NCBI GenBank assembly: GCA_022009975.1
Contig: CP091733.1
Span: forward strand, 2,614,995 to 2,678,994
DNA length: 64,000 nucleotides
From: Phocaeicola vulgatus
GTDB taxonomy: Bacteria > Bacteroidota > Bacteroidia > Bacteroidales > Tannerellaceae
Reading direction: 5' to 3'
Part shown: piece by piece, positions 1 through 9,320 of the stretch
Position numbering within the stretch: the first letter of the stretch is position 1
How the letters are laid out: each line of letters starts with the position of its first letter
Position numbers and translations under genes: made by a program
The notes under the pieces: model-generated
The model's database searches: none
Told to the model about the DNA's origin: nothing
The model's input: only the letters and a program-made list of their open reading frames with translations

Positions 1-2
1 AT

Positions 3-179
3 TCTTTGAGCACACCGGACAATTCTTTAAGAAAGGATTTCTCGGACAAAGAAATTGCCTTTTTCAAGGAAGAGAACATTCGCCTGAAGAAGGAGTTCAT
101 TCAAAAGGCAGATCCGGAGGATTTAGAGAAAAGACGTCCGCAAGATGAATTGCTCAACCGTATCAAACATTATCAATAA
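3..179 (+). CDS. 3' end of an unidentified CDS (partial)
   Basis: An open frame enters from the window edge and ends at TAA 177-179. The last 58 residues are charged and probably helical, ending in RIKHYQ. I do not recognise the family and the rest of the gene lies outside the window. The frame has no stops from position 3 and a coding-like composition, and it is followed by a 320-bp intergenic stretch, which supports a real C-terminus. No function is proposed. Confidence 0.5.
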   Translation, partial: SLSTPDNSLRKDFSDKEIAFFKEENIRLKKEFIQKADPEDLEKRRPQDELLNRIKHYQ

Positions 180-268
180 AGCGGCAATCAGCGAACAAAT
201 AAAGAACGGCTCTCGATACTTCGGTAAGTTTTCATCAAAACTCATGCGACAAAAGGTTACGAGCTTTT

Positions 269-311
269 CAAAAAGCATACTACCTTTTTCCAAAAAGCAT
301 ACTACCTTTTT
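269..311. repeat. Two tandem copies of a 21-bp A/T-flanked repeat
   Basis: The 21-mer beginning CAAAAAGCATACTACC occurs at 269-289 and again at 291-311 with one base between them. Each copy is itself an imperfect palindrome (A-run at one end, T-run at the other). The pair sits in the intergenic region between the partial gene and the fucosidase. It could be a terminator-like structure or part of a dispersed intergenic repeat; the sequence alone does not decide. Confidence 0.6.
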
Positions 312-410
312 GAAAAGAGGTCGGATTGTGATATTTGAGCTGTTATTAAATCGGCGTTAAAACAGTATTTAAACACTATTTTAATGCTGTTTTATTCGCC
401 CGCAAATTCA

Positions 411-452
411 TACTTTTGTATAGATTGCTGTGTTCTAAAAAACGTATATTTG
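411..452 (+). promoter_or_regulatory. Candidate promoter region of the fucosidase gene
   Basis: Two matches to the Bacteroidetes -7 consensus TAnnTTTG lie 50-90 bp upstream of the fucosidase start: TACTTTTG at 411-418 and TATATTTG at 445-452. Neither has a clean TTTG box at the usual 19-20 bp spacing, so which one is used is uncertain. Confidence 0.4.
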
Positions 453-501
453 TAAATAATATCAGTAGGAAATATCGAATTACCTAAAAACGCTATATAA
501 T

Positions 502-2562
502 ATGAAATCTCTTCATCAGACATATTTAGCCGGCTTGATGGTCGCCACACTTGGCTTAAGTTCCTGCAAAGAAGCAGAAGCTCCAGCTCCTGTCATGCCG
601 ATTCCCACACCAGAACAGGTTGCATGGCATAAGTTAGAAACCTATGCATTCGTCCATTTCGGACTAAATACTTTCAATGATTTGGAATGGGGATATGGAG
701 ACACTCCCGCAAGCACATTCAATCCGACAGATTTGGATTGTGAACAATGGGTACAAACAATAAAAGCCGCAGGATTAAAAGGAGTTATCTTGACGGCAAA
801 GCACCATGATGGGTTTTGCTTGTGGCAAACAAAAACGACTGATTATTCAGTCAAGAACTCTCCTTGGCGAGAGGGTAAAGGAGATATGGTTCGTGAATTG
901 TCAGATGCTTGCCATAAATATGGATTATTATTCGGAATCTATCTTTCCCCTTGGGATCGAAACAGTGCAAACTATGGGACATCGGAATATGTTGAGAAGT
1001 TCCATGCGCAAATGGATGAACTCATCAGCAACTACGGTCCTCTGTTTGAATATTGGTTCGACGGAGCAAACGGAGGTGATGGCTGGTATGGCGGTGCAAA
1101 AGAGAAGCGTTCGATAGATGCTAATACCTATTATAAATATGAAGAAGCCCGGAAAGCGATCAAAGCTAAGCATCCAACTGCCATGATTTTCGGAGGGACA
1201 GTTCCTGATATCCGTTGGATTGGGAATGAAGAAGGACGGGCTGGCGATACGCAATGGAGTATTTATGATTCTGAACCAGCCTTCAATTACAAGTTCGCAA
1301 ACAGTGTATATGGAGACGAGAATCAAAAGAAATGGTTAGGTGCCGAATGCGATGTTTCTGTCCGCCCAGGTTGGTTCTACCATGCCCGCGAAGACCATCA
1401 ACTTAAATCTTTGGCAACTTTGGTGAATTTATACTATCTCAGTGTCGGACATAACGCCAACTTACTGCTGAATTTCCAGTAGCATTAAACGGAAAGATTG
1501 CCCCGGAAGATTCCATGCGAATTATAGAATGGCGAAAAACTATCGACAACGATTTCAAAGATAATCTTTTAAATGGTTGCTATGCAGATGCCTCCCAATC
1601 AAGAGGTCGGACTTTTGCTGCTTCAAAAGTCACGGATGGAAATTGGGATACATATTGGGCAACTCCAGATGGAGTCAATAATGGATCATTGACATTCACA
1701 TTACCTGTGCCAACAGACGTAAACCGAATGGTGATTCAAGAATATATTCCATTAGGACAACGAATACGCAGTTTTAACATGGAATATGAAAAAGAAAGCA
1801 AATGGTATCCAATCCAGTCCGTCGATTCCACCACGACAGTTGGATATAAGCGCATTGTGCGTTTCCACACAGTGACAGCCAAGAAACTACGCATCAATTT
1901 CACAGATGCCCGAGGCCCTTTATGTATCAACAATGTAGAAGCCTATTTTGCTCCGACATTGCTGACCGAGCCGCAGGTTACTCGAAATAGTGAAAGCTTG
2001 GTAAACATTACAGCAGGTGATGCTAATGCTGAGATTTATTACACGATAGACGGAGAAACCGACAAAAACCTCTATCCTATATGATAGACCTTTTGAATTG
2101 CCGAAAAAAGCAATCGTTAAAGCAGTTGTATATGATTCCCAAACAAACAAATACAGCCCAATAACTACGGTGCATTTCGATATTCCTGCCAGTGAATATA
2201 TTCCTATGACAGATGCAGAACAGGCAGCTGTCATGTTTGACGGAAATGGCTATACGGCATATACGCTTCCTAAAAACAAAAAAGAGATAGTCGTGCGGTT
2301 TAAGGATAAAAAAAGGATTAGCGGATTCAAATACACACCAGACCAAAGACGATGGGCCGTAGGGCATATTTCAAACTACCAGTTTTATGTAGACGGCAAA
2401 TTGGTGGCTACAGGAGAATTCTCCAACATCAAAGCCAATCCAATCGAGCAAGAGATAAGATTCAATCCGGTTGAAGGGCAAGAAATCAAGCTTGTTTCCA
2501 AAAGAAATATAGATGACAGCAAACAATTCTCAATTGGAGAATTATCTGTCATAACCGAATAA
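502..2562 (+). CDS. GH29 alpha-L-fucosidase, lipoprotein, with C-terminal carbohydrate-binding domain (two frameshifts)
   Basis: Hydrolyses terminal alpha-L-fucose from glycans; the type II signal with lipobox LSSC places it on the envelope or cell surface. The GH29 barrel occupies about residues 35-345 (HFGLNTF, AKHHDGFCLW, FEYWFDGANG motifs). It is followed by a chitobiase/hexosaminidase-C-like segment (IYYTIDG) and an F5/8-type-C-like domain, as in many Bacteroidetes fucosidases. The frame is broken twice. Near 1478 one C is missing, so that NFPVALNGK becomes a stop. Near 2052 there is one extra A, after which the PTKTSILYDRPF register resumes. Both lesions are in homopolymer runs and the downstream frames continue the family sequence, so the gene is probably intact in the cell. 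No susCD pair is next to it. Confidence 0.88.
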
Positions 2563-2647
2563 AAGGGCAACAAAGTAACAAAATGACATAAACACCAAGA
2601 AGATATCAGCTAATCATAGCTATAATTATAAAAAAATGTCAGTTATC

Positions 2648-2678
2648 TTTGCTAATAAAAATTTTGTTCATAACTTTG
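2648..2678 (+). promoter_or_regulatory. Bacteroidetes-type promoter of proC
   Basis: TTTG at 2648-2651 and TAACTTTG at 2671-2678 are separated by 19 bp, an exact match to the Bacteroidetes -33/-7 pattern. The predicted start of transcription is about 35 bp upstream of the proC ATG at 2721. Confidence 0.75.
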
Positions 2679-2720
2679 CCAGACAATTATTACAAACAAC
2701 GGAATAATACTACTAAAAAC

Positions 2721-3523
2721 ATGAAACTTACAATTATCGGTTCTGGAAACATGGGTGGTGCAATGGCTGCAGGCCTTGCACAAGGTTCAATCTTTCAAGC
2801 CTCAGACATTACCTGCACAGACCAGTTTGATGCCTTATTGGAAAAAATGAGAGCAATCAATCCTGATTTTAATCTGACACATGATAATTTGGCAGCAACT
2901 AAAGATGCGGATATTATCGTCATTGCAGTTAAACCATGGCGAGTAGAATCAGTTATTGAAGAAATCAAGCCTGTATTAGATTTAAGAGACAAATGGTTAT
3001 TTCTGTTGCAGGAGGTGTGACATTAAATGAACTAAAAGGCTACTTCACTAAAGATTCAATGCAAAAACAACAGTTTTGCCCGGTAATTTTCCGAGTAATT
3101 CCGAATATCGCTATTGAAGTAAAAAGTAGTATGACATTCGTATCCGCCTACAATGCCTCTCAGGAGCAAATAGATTTAGTTATGTCTATATACAACGAAC
3201 TTGGACATGCTTTATTTATTGAAGAAAGACTGATGGCAGCAGGAACATCCTTAGCATCAAGCGGTATCGCATTCGCATTGCGTTATGTGAGAGCAGCTGT
3301 AGAAGGAGGTATCGAATTAGGATTCTACCCAAGAGAAGCACAAGATATTGTAATAAATACAATAAGAGGAGCTATCACTCTGCTATCTGAAAACAAGAGC
3401 AATCCTGAATCAGAAATTGACAAAGTTACAACCCCAGGAGGTACTACAATTCGTGGCTTAAATGAAATGGAATTGTCAGGATTTACTTCTGCCGTTATTA
3501 GAGGATTAAAAGCAAGTAGATAA
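2721..3523 (+). CDS. proC: Pyrroline-5-carboxylate reductase (one frameshift)
   Basis: Catalyses the last step of proline synthesis, reducing 1-pyrroline-5-carboxylate with NAD(P)H in the cytosol. The N-terminal Rossmann motif is IGSGNMGGAMAAG. The C-terminal dimerisation domain carries the family sequence TPGGTTIRGLNEME. The frame breaks near 2990, where one A is missing in GACAAATGG: restoring it joins LRDK to MVISVAGGVTL. The total of about 267 residues is normal for ProC. I chose the ATG at 2721 because the upstream in-frame residues belong to the leader and the promoter lies just before it. Confidence 0.9.
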
Positions 3524-3553
3524 TCTCAATTAGATATTAAATCCCTTAAAATA

Positions 3554-3604
3554 AGATGGCACATGAAGATGATTATAAGCAATCATCTCATATGCCATCT
3601 TTTG
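3554..3604 (+). terminator. Strong hairpin downstream of proC
   Basis: A stem of about 20 bp (3554-3574 with 3581-3600) has a six-base loop and is followed by TTTTG. It is placed 30 bp after the proC stop. A closely related hairpin occurs at 39509-39553. Confidence 0.65.
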
Positions 3605-3633
3605 TTGTTGTTATATGTCAGCATAAGAAAAAA

Positions 3634-3718
3634 GGTGGTGTGTCATAATTGCAAACTGCTGCGTTACTTTCGGAATTCGACCTCAGTGCCTTGCATTTTG
3701 CTAATTCTGGCACACCTT
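3634..3718. repeat. Imperfect inverted repeat between proC and tsf
   Basis: The arm GTGTGTCATAATT (about 3638-3650) is matched by AATTCTGGCACAC (3703-3715), enclosing about 50 bp. No ORF fits it. It looks like a small intergenic repeat unit or a large-loop hairpin and may be dispersed in the genome. Confidence 0.4.
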
Positions 3719-3764
3719 AAAGGGGCTGCATCAAACTTTCGTTTTGACACAGCCCCTTCATTTT
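3719..3764. terminator. Bidirectional hairpin between convergent proC and tsf
   Basis: AAGGGGCTG (3720-3728) pairs with CAGCCCCTT (3750-3758), with short T/A runs on both sides. It lies 27 bp beyond the tsf stop on the minus strand and also terminates plus-strand readthrough. Confidence 0.6.
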
Positions 3765-3790
3765 AATCAAATTATTATGAACAAAACTGT

Positions 3791-4618
3791 TTAGTCTGCG
3801 TTCAAAGTAAACCGCTTGAAAGAAAGTACTGTCAATTCCTTGTTTGCAGAATGCAAGTATTGTTCAATGCTAATCTTAGCGTCCTTGATAAATTCCTGCT
3901 GTAACAAAGTGTTCTCTTTGAAATACTTCTGCAAAGAACCCTGCGCAATACGATCCAACAAATTCTCCGGCTTGCCAGCTTGACGAGCTTTGTCTTTAGC
4001 GATTTCCAATTCCTGATCCAATATATGCTGAGGAACTTCATCAGCACGGACAGCAACTGGGTTCATAGCTGCAACCTGCATAGCAACGTCACGAGCCATT
4101 TGATGCTCAACGTCAGCCTGATTGAATGCAACTACAGTAGCCAACTTGTTACCCGGGTGAATGTAAGAAATAGTAGACGCACCTTCAACAAATGCATATG
4201 TACCTAATTCCATTTTTTCACCTGTAATACCAGAACGGTCTGTGATATGATCCTGAACTGAACGACCGTCAGCCAACAGAGCAGCCAACAAATCTTCTTT
4301 AGTTGCAGGTTTCTTATCCATGGCCAAAGCCAAGATATCTTTAGTCAAAGCAATGAAATCAACATTTTTAGCAACGAAGTCTGTTTCGCACTTAACAGCT
4401 ACAACAGCAGCAAATTCGCCATTGTCAGCAGCCAAAACACAACCCTCAGAAGCTTCACGGTCAGAACGCTTTGCAGCTACAGCCTGACCCTTCTTACGGA
4501 TAATTTCCATTGCCTTATCGAAATCGCCATTAGCCTCTTCCAAAGCTTTCTTACAGTCCATCATTCCCGCACCGCTCATTTTACGCAAGTGAGAGATATC
4601 AGCCATTGTTACTGCCAT
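3791..4618 (-). CDS. tsf: Translation elongation factor Ts
   Basis: Guanine-nucleotide exchange factor that regenerates EF-Tu-GTP during translation. The N-terminal UBA-like domain contains the signature LRKMSGAGMMDCKKAL. The exchange motif TDFVAKN, contacting EF-Tu, is at about residues 79-85. The length of 275 aa is typical for Bacteroidetes, and the ORF is uninterrupted. It follows rpsB by 24 bp, the standard rpsB-tsf pair, and is the last gene of the rplM-rpsI-rpsB-tsf block. Confidence 0.97.
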   Translation of the reverse strand: MAVTMADISHLRKMSGAGMMDCKKALEEANGDFDKAMEIIRKKGQAVAAKRSDREASEGCVLAADNGEFAAVVAVKCETDFVAKNVDFIALTKDILALAMDKKPATKEDLLAALLADGRSVQDHITDRSGITGEKMELGTYAFVEGASTISYIHPGNKLATVVAFNQADVEHQMARDVAMQVAAMNPVAVRADEVPQHILDQELEIAKDKARQAGKPENLLDRIAQGSLQKYFKENTLLQQEFIKDAKISIEQYLHSANKELTVLSFKRFTLNAD

Positions 4619-4642
4619 AATCTTATTCTTTCTTTAATTATA

Positions 4643-5479
4643 TTATTCTTCTTCTTTAGCGAACTTACCAGCGATGTTAGCGTTCAATGCTTCGTCATCT
4701 TCTTTCTTAGTACGCTCTTTCTTTGCAGCCTTAGCCTTACGATCCTTCTTAGGAGCAGCTTCACCAGCAGCTTCAGCATCAACCTTTTCTGCTTTACGTT
4801 CCTGCAAGCCTTCATTCATAGCTTCGCAGATAGCACCTAAGATAACCTCTACAGACTTCGTAGCATCATCGTTAGCTGGGATTACGTAATCAATATTTGA
4901 AGGATCAGAGTTTGTATCCACCATACCGATAACAGGAATACCCAAACGGTTTGCTTCACGAACTGCAATATGTTCTTTCATTACATCAACAACGAACAAA
5001 GCAGACGGCAGACGAGTCAAATCTACGATAGAACCCAAAGTCTTTTCCAACTTTGCACGCTGGCGAGTAATCTGTAATTTTTCTCTCTTTGACAAATTAT
5101 CAAATGTACCATCATTTGTCATCTTATCGATAGAAGCCATCTTTTTGATAGCTTTACGGATTGTCGGGAAGTTTGTTAACATACCACCCGGCCAACGTTC
5201 GATAACATAAGGCATACCGATAGAAGAAGCCTTATCAGCAACGACTTGTTTAGCTTGTTTTTTAGTAGCAACGAACAGAACTTTCTTGCCTTGTTTAGCT
5301 AAGTTCTTCATAATTTCCGCTGCTTCATCTACTTTAGCAACTGTTTTATATAAATCAATGATATGAATACCATTGCGCTCCATGAAGATGTAAGGAGCCA
5401 TTGCTGGGTTCCATTTTCTCTTTAAGTGTCCGAAGTGAACGCCAGCTTCTAATAATTGATCAAAATTTACTCTTGACAT
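4643..5479 (-). CDS. rpsB: 30S ribosomal protein S2
   Basis: Component of the 30S subunit. It starts with MSRVNFDQLLEAGVHFGH and contains FVATKKQA and RWPGGMLTNF, all S2 signatures. The 278-aa length includes a Lys/Glu-rich C-terminal tail (about residues 230-278) that is longer than in E. coli, as is usual in Bacteroidetes. It lies 192 bp downstream of rpsI and 24 bp before tsf, in one transcription direction. Confidence 0.97.
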   Translation of the reverse strand: MSRVNFDQLLEAGVHFGHLKRKWNPAMAPYIFMERNGIHIIDLYKTVAKVDEAAEIMKNLAKQGKKVLFVATKKQAKQVVADKASSIGMPYVIERWPGGMLTNFPTIRKAIKKMASIDKMTNDGTFDNLSKREKLQITRQRAKLEKTLGSIVDLTRLPSALFVVDVMKEHIAVREANRLGIPVIGMVDTNSDPSNIDYVIPANDDATKSVEVILGAICEAMNEGLQERKAEKVDAEAAGEAAPKKDRKAKAAKKERTKKEDDEALNANIAGKFAKEEE

Positions 5480-5671
5480 TGTTTTTTTCTTAATTTCGTT
5501 TACTTTCTTTTGTTTAACTCAATCATCCGGTAGTCATTCCACAAATCAACTTGCAAAATGAATCCAGACAATTTAGATACTAAACGCATCCTTTCAGTTA
5601 TCAGTTTTTGAGTTTCAAGCTCTGAGCAAAATAAGCTCCACTTGCCAATCAATGAACTTACAAACCCAAAA

Positions 5672-6058
5672 TTAACGTTTACTGAACTGGAATCTCTTAC
5701 GAGCTTTTGGACGACCCGGCTTCTTACGTTCAACTGAACGAGGATCACGAGTGACGAAACCTTCTGCACGAAGAGCTGACTTATCTTCTGGATTAACTTT
5801 AACAAGCGCACGAGCAATACCCAAACGAGCTGCTTCAGCCTGACCTTTGAAGCCACCGCCTACCAAGTTAATTTTAATATCATATTGTTCTGCAACATTC
5901 AATGTTGTCAAAGGCTGCTTTACAACGAACTGAAGGATAGAAGAAGGAAAGTATTGAACCAATTCACGACCATTAATTGTAATCTTTCCTGAGCCTTCGC
6001 TAACGTATACGCGAGCAACCGCTGCTTTACGTCTACCTATTGCGTTTACTACTTCCAT
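5672..6058 (-). CDS. rpsI: 30S ribosomal protein S9
   Basis: 30S head protein whose C-terminal tail reaches the P-site tRNA. It begins with VVNAIGRRKAAVARVYV, contains GGGFKGQAEAARLGIARAL, and ends in the basic RKRFQFSKR tail. It is 128 aa, full length. It starts 2 bp after the rplM stop, forming the conserved L13-S9 pair. Confidence 0.97.
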   Translation of the reverse strand: MEVVNAIGRRKAAVARVYVSEGSGKITINGRELVQYFPSSILQFVVKQPLTTLNVAEQYDIKINLVGGGFKGQAEAARLGIARALVKVNPEDKSALRAEGFVTRDPRSVERKKPGRPKARKRFQFSKR

Positions 6059-6060
6059 TA

Positions 6061-6516
6061 TTATTTATAAGAGTTTATATCTATTGACTTTGGCTGCTGA
6101 GCTTCGTGTTTGTGCTCTGTACCTGCATATACATACAAGTTACTTAATAATTTCGCACCTAAACGATTCTTTGGCAACATACCCTTTACTACTTTTCTGT
6201 ACAGATGACTCGGGCCTTTCTTCAAAAGGTCTGCCGGAGTATATTCAATCTGTCCACCAGGATAACCTGTATATCTCAAATATACACGGTCTGTCCATTT
6301 TTTACCTGTCAAATTAACTTTCTCTGCATTGATGATAATTACGTTATCACCACAGTCAACGTGCGGAGTAAAATTGGGTTTATACTTGCCACGCAAAAGC
6401 TTTGCTACTTTTGCACAAAGGCGTCCCAAAGACTGGCCTTCAGCGTCAACGATGACCCACTCTTTGTTTACAGTTGCTTTGTTTGCAGAAATGGTCTTAA
6501 AACTTAAAGTATCCAC
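6061..6516 (-). CDS. rplM: 50S ribosomal protein L13
   Basis: Early-assembly protein of the 50S subunit. It contains WVIVDAEGQSLGRL, GDNVIIINAEKV, and GMLPKNRLG near residues 112-120, all diagnostic for L13. It is 151 aa and uninterrupted. It is the first gene of the rplM-rpsI-rpsB-tsf group. Confidence 0.97.
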   Translation of the reverse strand: MDTLSFKTISANKATVNKEWVIVDAEGQSLGRLCAKVAKLLRGKYKPNFTPHVDCGDNVIIINAEKVNLTGKKWTDRVYLRYTGYPGGQIEYTPADLLKKGPSHLYRKVVKGMLPKNRLGAKLLSNLYVYAGTEHKHEAQQPKSIDINSYK

Positions 6517-6639
6517 TGCTTAATGTTGTTTAATAAATTAATAAATTAAAAACGCCTTAGCCCTTTGCCATACCGGACACATGATATAACAAAGTTCTAA
6601 GAACTAAACTTTTAGTACAATTTGATAATAATCGGCTTG

Positions 6640-6647
6640 CAAAATTA
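6640..6647 (-). promoter_or_regulatory. Candidate -7 box of the rplM operon
   Basis: TAATTTTG on the minus strand fits TAnnTTTG and lies about 120 bp upstream of rplM. The -33 element is not clear. Confidence 0.4.
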
Positions 6648-6710
6648 CTCAGAATAATTGAATAATAAAACTTTCCACTCTTTTTTTTCAAAATATTTTC
6701 TTTACAGTAC

Positions 6711-7351
6711 TTATTTACGGAAAAAGTAACCCACTGAAAAGGTTACATTATTTTGGAATAACATTGACTCATCTTTACGTTTCACTGTTCTTCGATCCAA
6801 CACTCCTGCCACATTATTTATAGAGAAAAAGAAACGGCTATACTCCACACTTAACCCTACATTTATACCTAAATCTATCGTCCGGAGGTTAGGTTCTTCC
6901 TTCTTGCCAAACTCTATATCTGATTCGACACCAGTTTCTTCCGTTTCATCTTTCCAGCCAAAGACACATCCAATGTCGGTCCTGCAAAAACGGATAACCT
7001 TACATCTGAAATATTAAATGTATATGCCAAATCTAACGGGACCTGTAAAGAATAATACTTATACATATTATGGGTTGTCATTCCTTCATCTGTCGGATAT
7101 GAATAATAGTCACCACCTTGATATATCAATCCGACTTCCGGAACGAAAGACAAGCCTTTATATATAGGTAACTGCATCAATCCTGCCACACTAAATCCTA
7201 TTCTACCTCCGGATTCATACGTCTTGTCCAAACGTTGAACCAGCGATGAATATGCACCACCCAAACGGACACCAAACTCTACCTGAGCAAATACTGAAAC
7301 AATGCTTGCCAGCAAACCCAATGCGAATATAACTGTTCTTCTCATATACAT
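6711..7351 (-). CDS. PorT-like outer-membrane beta-barrel protein (one frameshift)
   Basis: A signal peptide (MRRTVIFALGLLASIVSVFAQ) is followed by alternating amphipathic strands typical of the Bacteroidetes OMP_b-brl domain, ending in an aromatic strand GYFFRK. The frame breaks near 6950: one A is missing in GGAAAGATG. Restoring it gives KDETEETG and a continuous C-terminal half to TAA 6711-6713. About 214 aa. The role is unknown beyond an outer-membrane barrel. I chose ATG 7351 over the upstream GTG at 7369 because it puts the signal peptide at the N-terminus. Confidence 0.72.
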
Positions 7352-7368
7352 TTCATTCTTTATTTCCA

Positions 7369-7376
7369 CAAATATA
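7369..7376 (-). promoter_or_regulatory. Candidate -7 box of the beta-barrel gene
   Basis: TATATTTG on the minus strand matches TAnnTTTG and sits about 18 bp upstream of the chosen ATG. No -33 box at the usual distance was seen. Confidence 0.35.
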
Positions 7377-7439
7377 GAACAAATTATCGAAAAATATCAT
7401 AATTATCAGAAAAAAAGGAATTATTCCAGACTTGCTATC

Positions 7440-7967
7440 TTAATCTTGATGTAATTTATACATTTGGACGGCCTTGCGGATAGAATGCAATCCAAAGTTT
7501 TCAGGAGAAAGCTCCATAGGTTTTTGTATAATTATTTCTGCTGCATCATCAGCAGCATGTGCTTTTACCATTTCATCCACAAAACATTCAAAGAACAAAT
7601 CAACGGTATGCACTTCAAAGCCTTCGTATGGATAGACGTTGGGGAGAGAGAATAAATATCGGCAATCATGTATTTCCAATCCGGTCTCCTCCATCACTTC
7701 CCTATACACAGCCTCCTCCGCACATTCATATCTATCCATGAATCCGCCGGGCAAATCCAAAGTCCCTTTACCTGGCTCCTTCGCCCTGCGCACCAACAAA
7801 AGCTCCCCATTTCTATTCCGAATAAAACAAGCGACAGCTGCGGAAGGGTTGAAATAATAGACAAAGCCACACTGAGTACATCTTTTGGATTTCTCATCAT
7901 TTTCAACAAAAGACTTTTGTCCGCAAACAGGACAATAAACAAACCTTTGTAACGGATGAATATTCAT
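7440..7967 (-). CDS. Nudix hydrolase with N-terminal zinc ribbon
   Basis: Predicted nucleoside-diphosphate-linked substrate hydrolase. A zinc ribbon (CPVCG at 12-16 and CTQCG at 31-35) precedes the Nudix fold. The Nudix box GGFMDRYECAEEAVYREVME, followed by ETG, carries the REVMEE catalytic core. At 175 aa it is shorter than NADH pyrophosphatase NudC, so the ribbon resemblance does not prove an NADH substrate. It stands alone between the OMP gene and the ROK kinase in the same direction. Confidence 0.88.
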   Translation of the reverse strand: MNIHPLQRFVYCPVCGQKSFVENDEKSKRCTQCGFVYYFNPSAAVACFIRNRNGELLLVRRAKEPGKGTLDLPGGFMDRYECAEEAVYREVMEETGLEIHDCRYLFSLPNVYPYEGFEVHTVDLFFECFVDEMVKAHAADDAAEIIIQKPMELSPENFGLHSIRKAVQMYKLHQD

Positions 7968-7984
7968 TTATACTTATATTTAAA

Positions 7985-8028
7985 GAAAAAAAGCACATCG
8001 GAATAGCTTATGACTACTCCAACGTGCC
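7985..8028 (-). terminator. Intrinsic terminator of the ROK kinase gene
   Basis: On the minus strand a GC-containing stem (GGCAC...GTGC, about 14 bp with mismatches) is followed by a T7 run. It starts 22 bp after the stop of the ROK gene. Confidence 0.7.
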
Positions 8029-8049
8029 CTTATGACAAATTAACTCTTA

Positions 8050-9018
8050 TCAAGCCTCTTTGGCTTCCCAACCCAAAGCACTTGCGCCCAAAACGGCAGC
8101 ATCACTTTCTTTCAATTGAGAGAACATCAGTTTGACTTTACCCTGATATATCTTCAATAGATTCTTTTCCATTGAACGTTTAACCGGATTCATAATCAAA
8201 TCACCAGCTTTTGTCAAGCCTCCAAACAAAATAATAGCTTCTGGACTTGAGAATGCAACAAAGTCAGCAAACGCTTCACCTAACAAGTTGCCTGTGAATT
8301 CAAAGATTTCCAAAGCCATCTTGTCATTTTTCATTGCAGCCTCGTAAACATCCTTTGAAGTAATTACATCTGGATCCAAATCTCGTAACAAACTTTCATC
8401 CTTGCGGATTTCCAAGAATTCACGAGCAGTACGGGCTACACCTGTTGCTGAAGTATAAGCCTCCAAACAACCTTGACGACCGCAGCCACAAACACGACCG
8501 TTATTGTGACGAACTATTACGTGACCCAATTCTCCGGCGAAACCATCGTGGCCATACACCAAGTTTCCACCTATAACAATACCGCTACCTACACCTGTTC
8601 CCAATGTAATAACGATGAAGTCTTTCATTCCTCGAGCTGCACCATAAGTCATCTCACCAATAGCAGCAGCATTTGCATCGTTTGTCAAAGCAACAGGAAT
8701 ACCACCAATGTATTCACTAACCATTTGCGCCAATGGCACTACACCTTTCCACGGCAAATTAGGAGCAAATTCTATGCATCCATTGAAATAGTTTCCATTC
8801 GGCGCACCGATACCAACACCTTTAATCTTATCAGGACCTCCGGCTTGTTCGATTATGCCTTTCAAACCATCTCCCAAAGCTGAAACATACTCATTGATAT
8901 CTGTATATTTTCCAGTTTTGATTGAACTACTATATAAAATTGTTCCGCGTGCGTCAACAACGCCAAAAACTGTATTTGTACCGCCTATATCGATACCTAC
9001 CACATAAGGCTTCTCCAT
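8050..9018 (-). CDS. ROK-family sugar kinase (glucokinase type)
   Basis: Phosphorylates a hexose, most likely glucose, with ATP in the cytosol. The phosphate-binding motif VGIDIGGTNTVFGVV is N-terminal. The ROK zinc signature CGCGRQGCLEAYTS is at about residues 177-190. The catalytic Asp lies in TNDANAA, next to the GELGHV metal site. It is 322 aa, full length. A TATATTTG -7 element lies upstream at 9061 and a terminator follows, so it is probably monocistronic. Substrate specificity is inferred from the family only. Confidence 0.9.
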   Translation of the reverse strand: MEKPYVVGIDIGGTNTVFGVVDARGTILYSSSIKTGKYTDINEYVSALGDGLKGIIEQAGGPDKIKGVGIGAPNGNYFNGCIEFAPNLPWKGVVPLAQMVSEYIGGIPVALTNDANAAAIGEMTYGAARGMKDFIVITLGTGVGSGIVIGGNLVYGHDGFAGELGHVIVRHNNGRVCGCGRQGCLEAYTSATGVARTAREFLEIRKDESLLRDLDPDVITSKDVYEAAMKNDKMALEIFEFTGNLLGEAFADFVAFSSPEAIILFGGLTKAGDLIMNPVKRSMEKNLLKIYQGKVKLMFSQLKESDAAVLGASALGWEAKEA

Positions 9019-9060
9019 GATTTTATGTTTAGGATTAATAATGAATTTCTATTTCTACGA

Positions 9061-9089
9061 CAAATATAATTGCTTTATGAAAAAGCAAC
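9061..9089 (-). promoter_or_regulatory. Candidate promoter of the ROK kinase
   Basis: TATATTTG on the minus strand (9061-9068) matches the -7 consensus, with a weaker TTG at 9086-9088 (17 bp spacing). It is 43 bp upstream of the ATG. Confidence 0.5.
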
Positions 9090-9264
9090 AATAGATTTAT
9101 CTAAAAATTTTCACTTTTTGTTACTTTTTTCCCTAATGGCTGTAAACACTCGCCAAGTCATTTCCTGTCAAATAATGAACACCATTTCAGGAATAGATAA
9201 CCGTTCAAACTAGCAGTTCAGCTTCCGCATGCCAAAGTCTCAAACGTTTTAATACTCATTAAAG

Positions 9265-9294
9265 AAAAAGCGATTGCCGTAAACAACCGCTTTT
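9265..9294 (-). terminator. Intrinsic terminator of the M23 peptidase gene
   Basis: AAAAGCG pairs with CGCTTTTT on the minus strand with a 15-base loop, followed by TTTCTTT. It lies 27 bp downstream of the peptidase stop codon. Confidence 0.65.
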
Positions 9295-9320
9295 CGTGTT
9301 TTCAAAAAGATATTAATTTA

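Noticed and set aside
145..360. 71-codon plus-strand ORF over the end of the first gene and the repeat pair
   Set aside because: It overlaps the better supported partial gene in another frame, runs through the tandem repeats, and its composition is not coding-like.
502..3523. Programmed frameshifting in the fucosidase and proC genes
   Set aside because: No slippery heptamer with a downstream structure was seen, the lesions are in ordinary short runs, and the same type of lesion occurs in unrelated genes.
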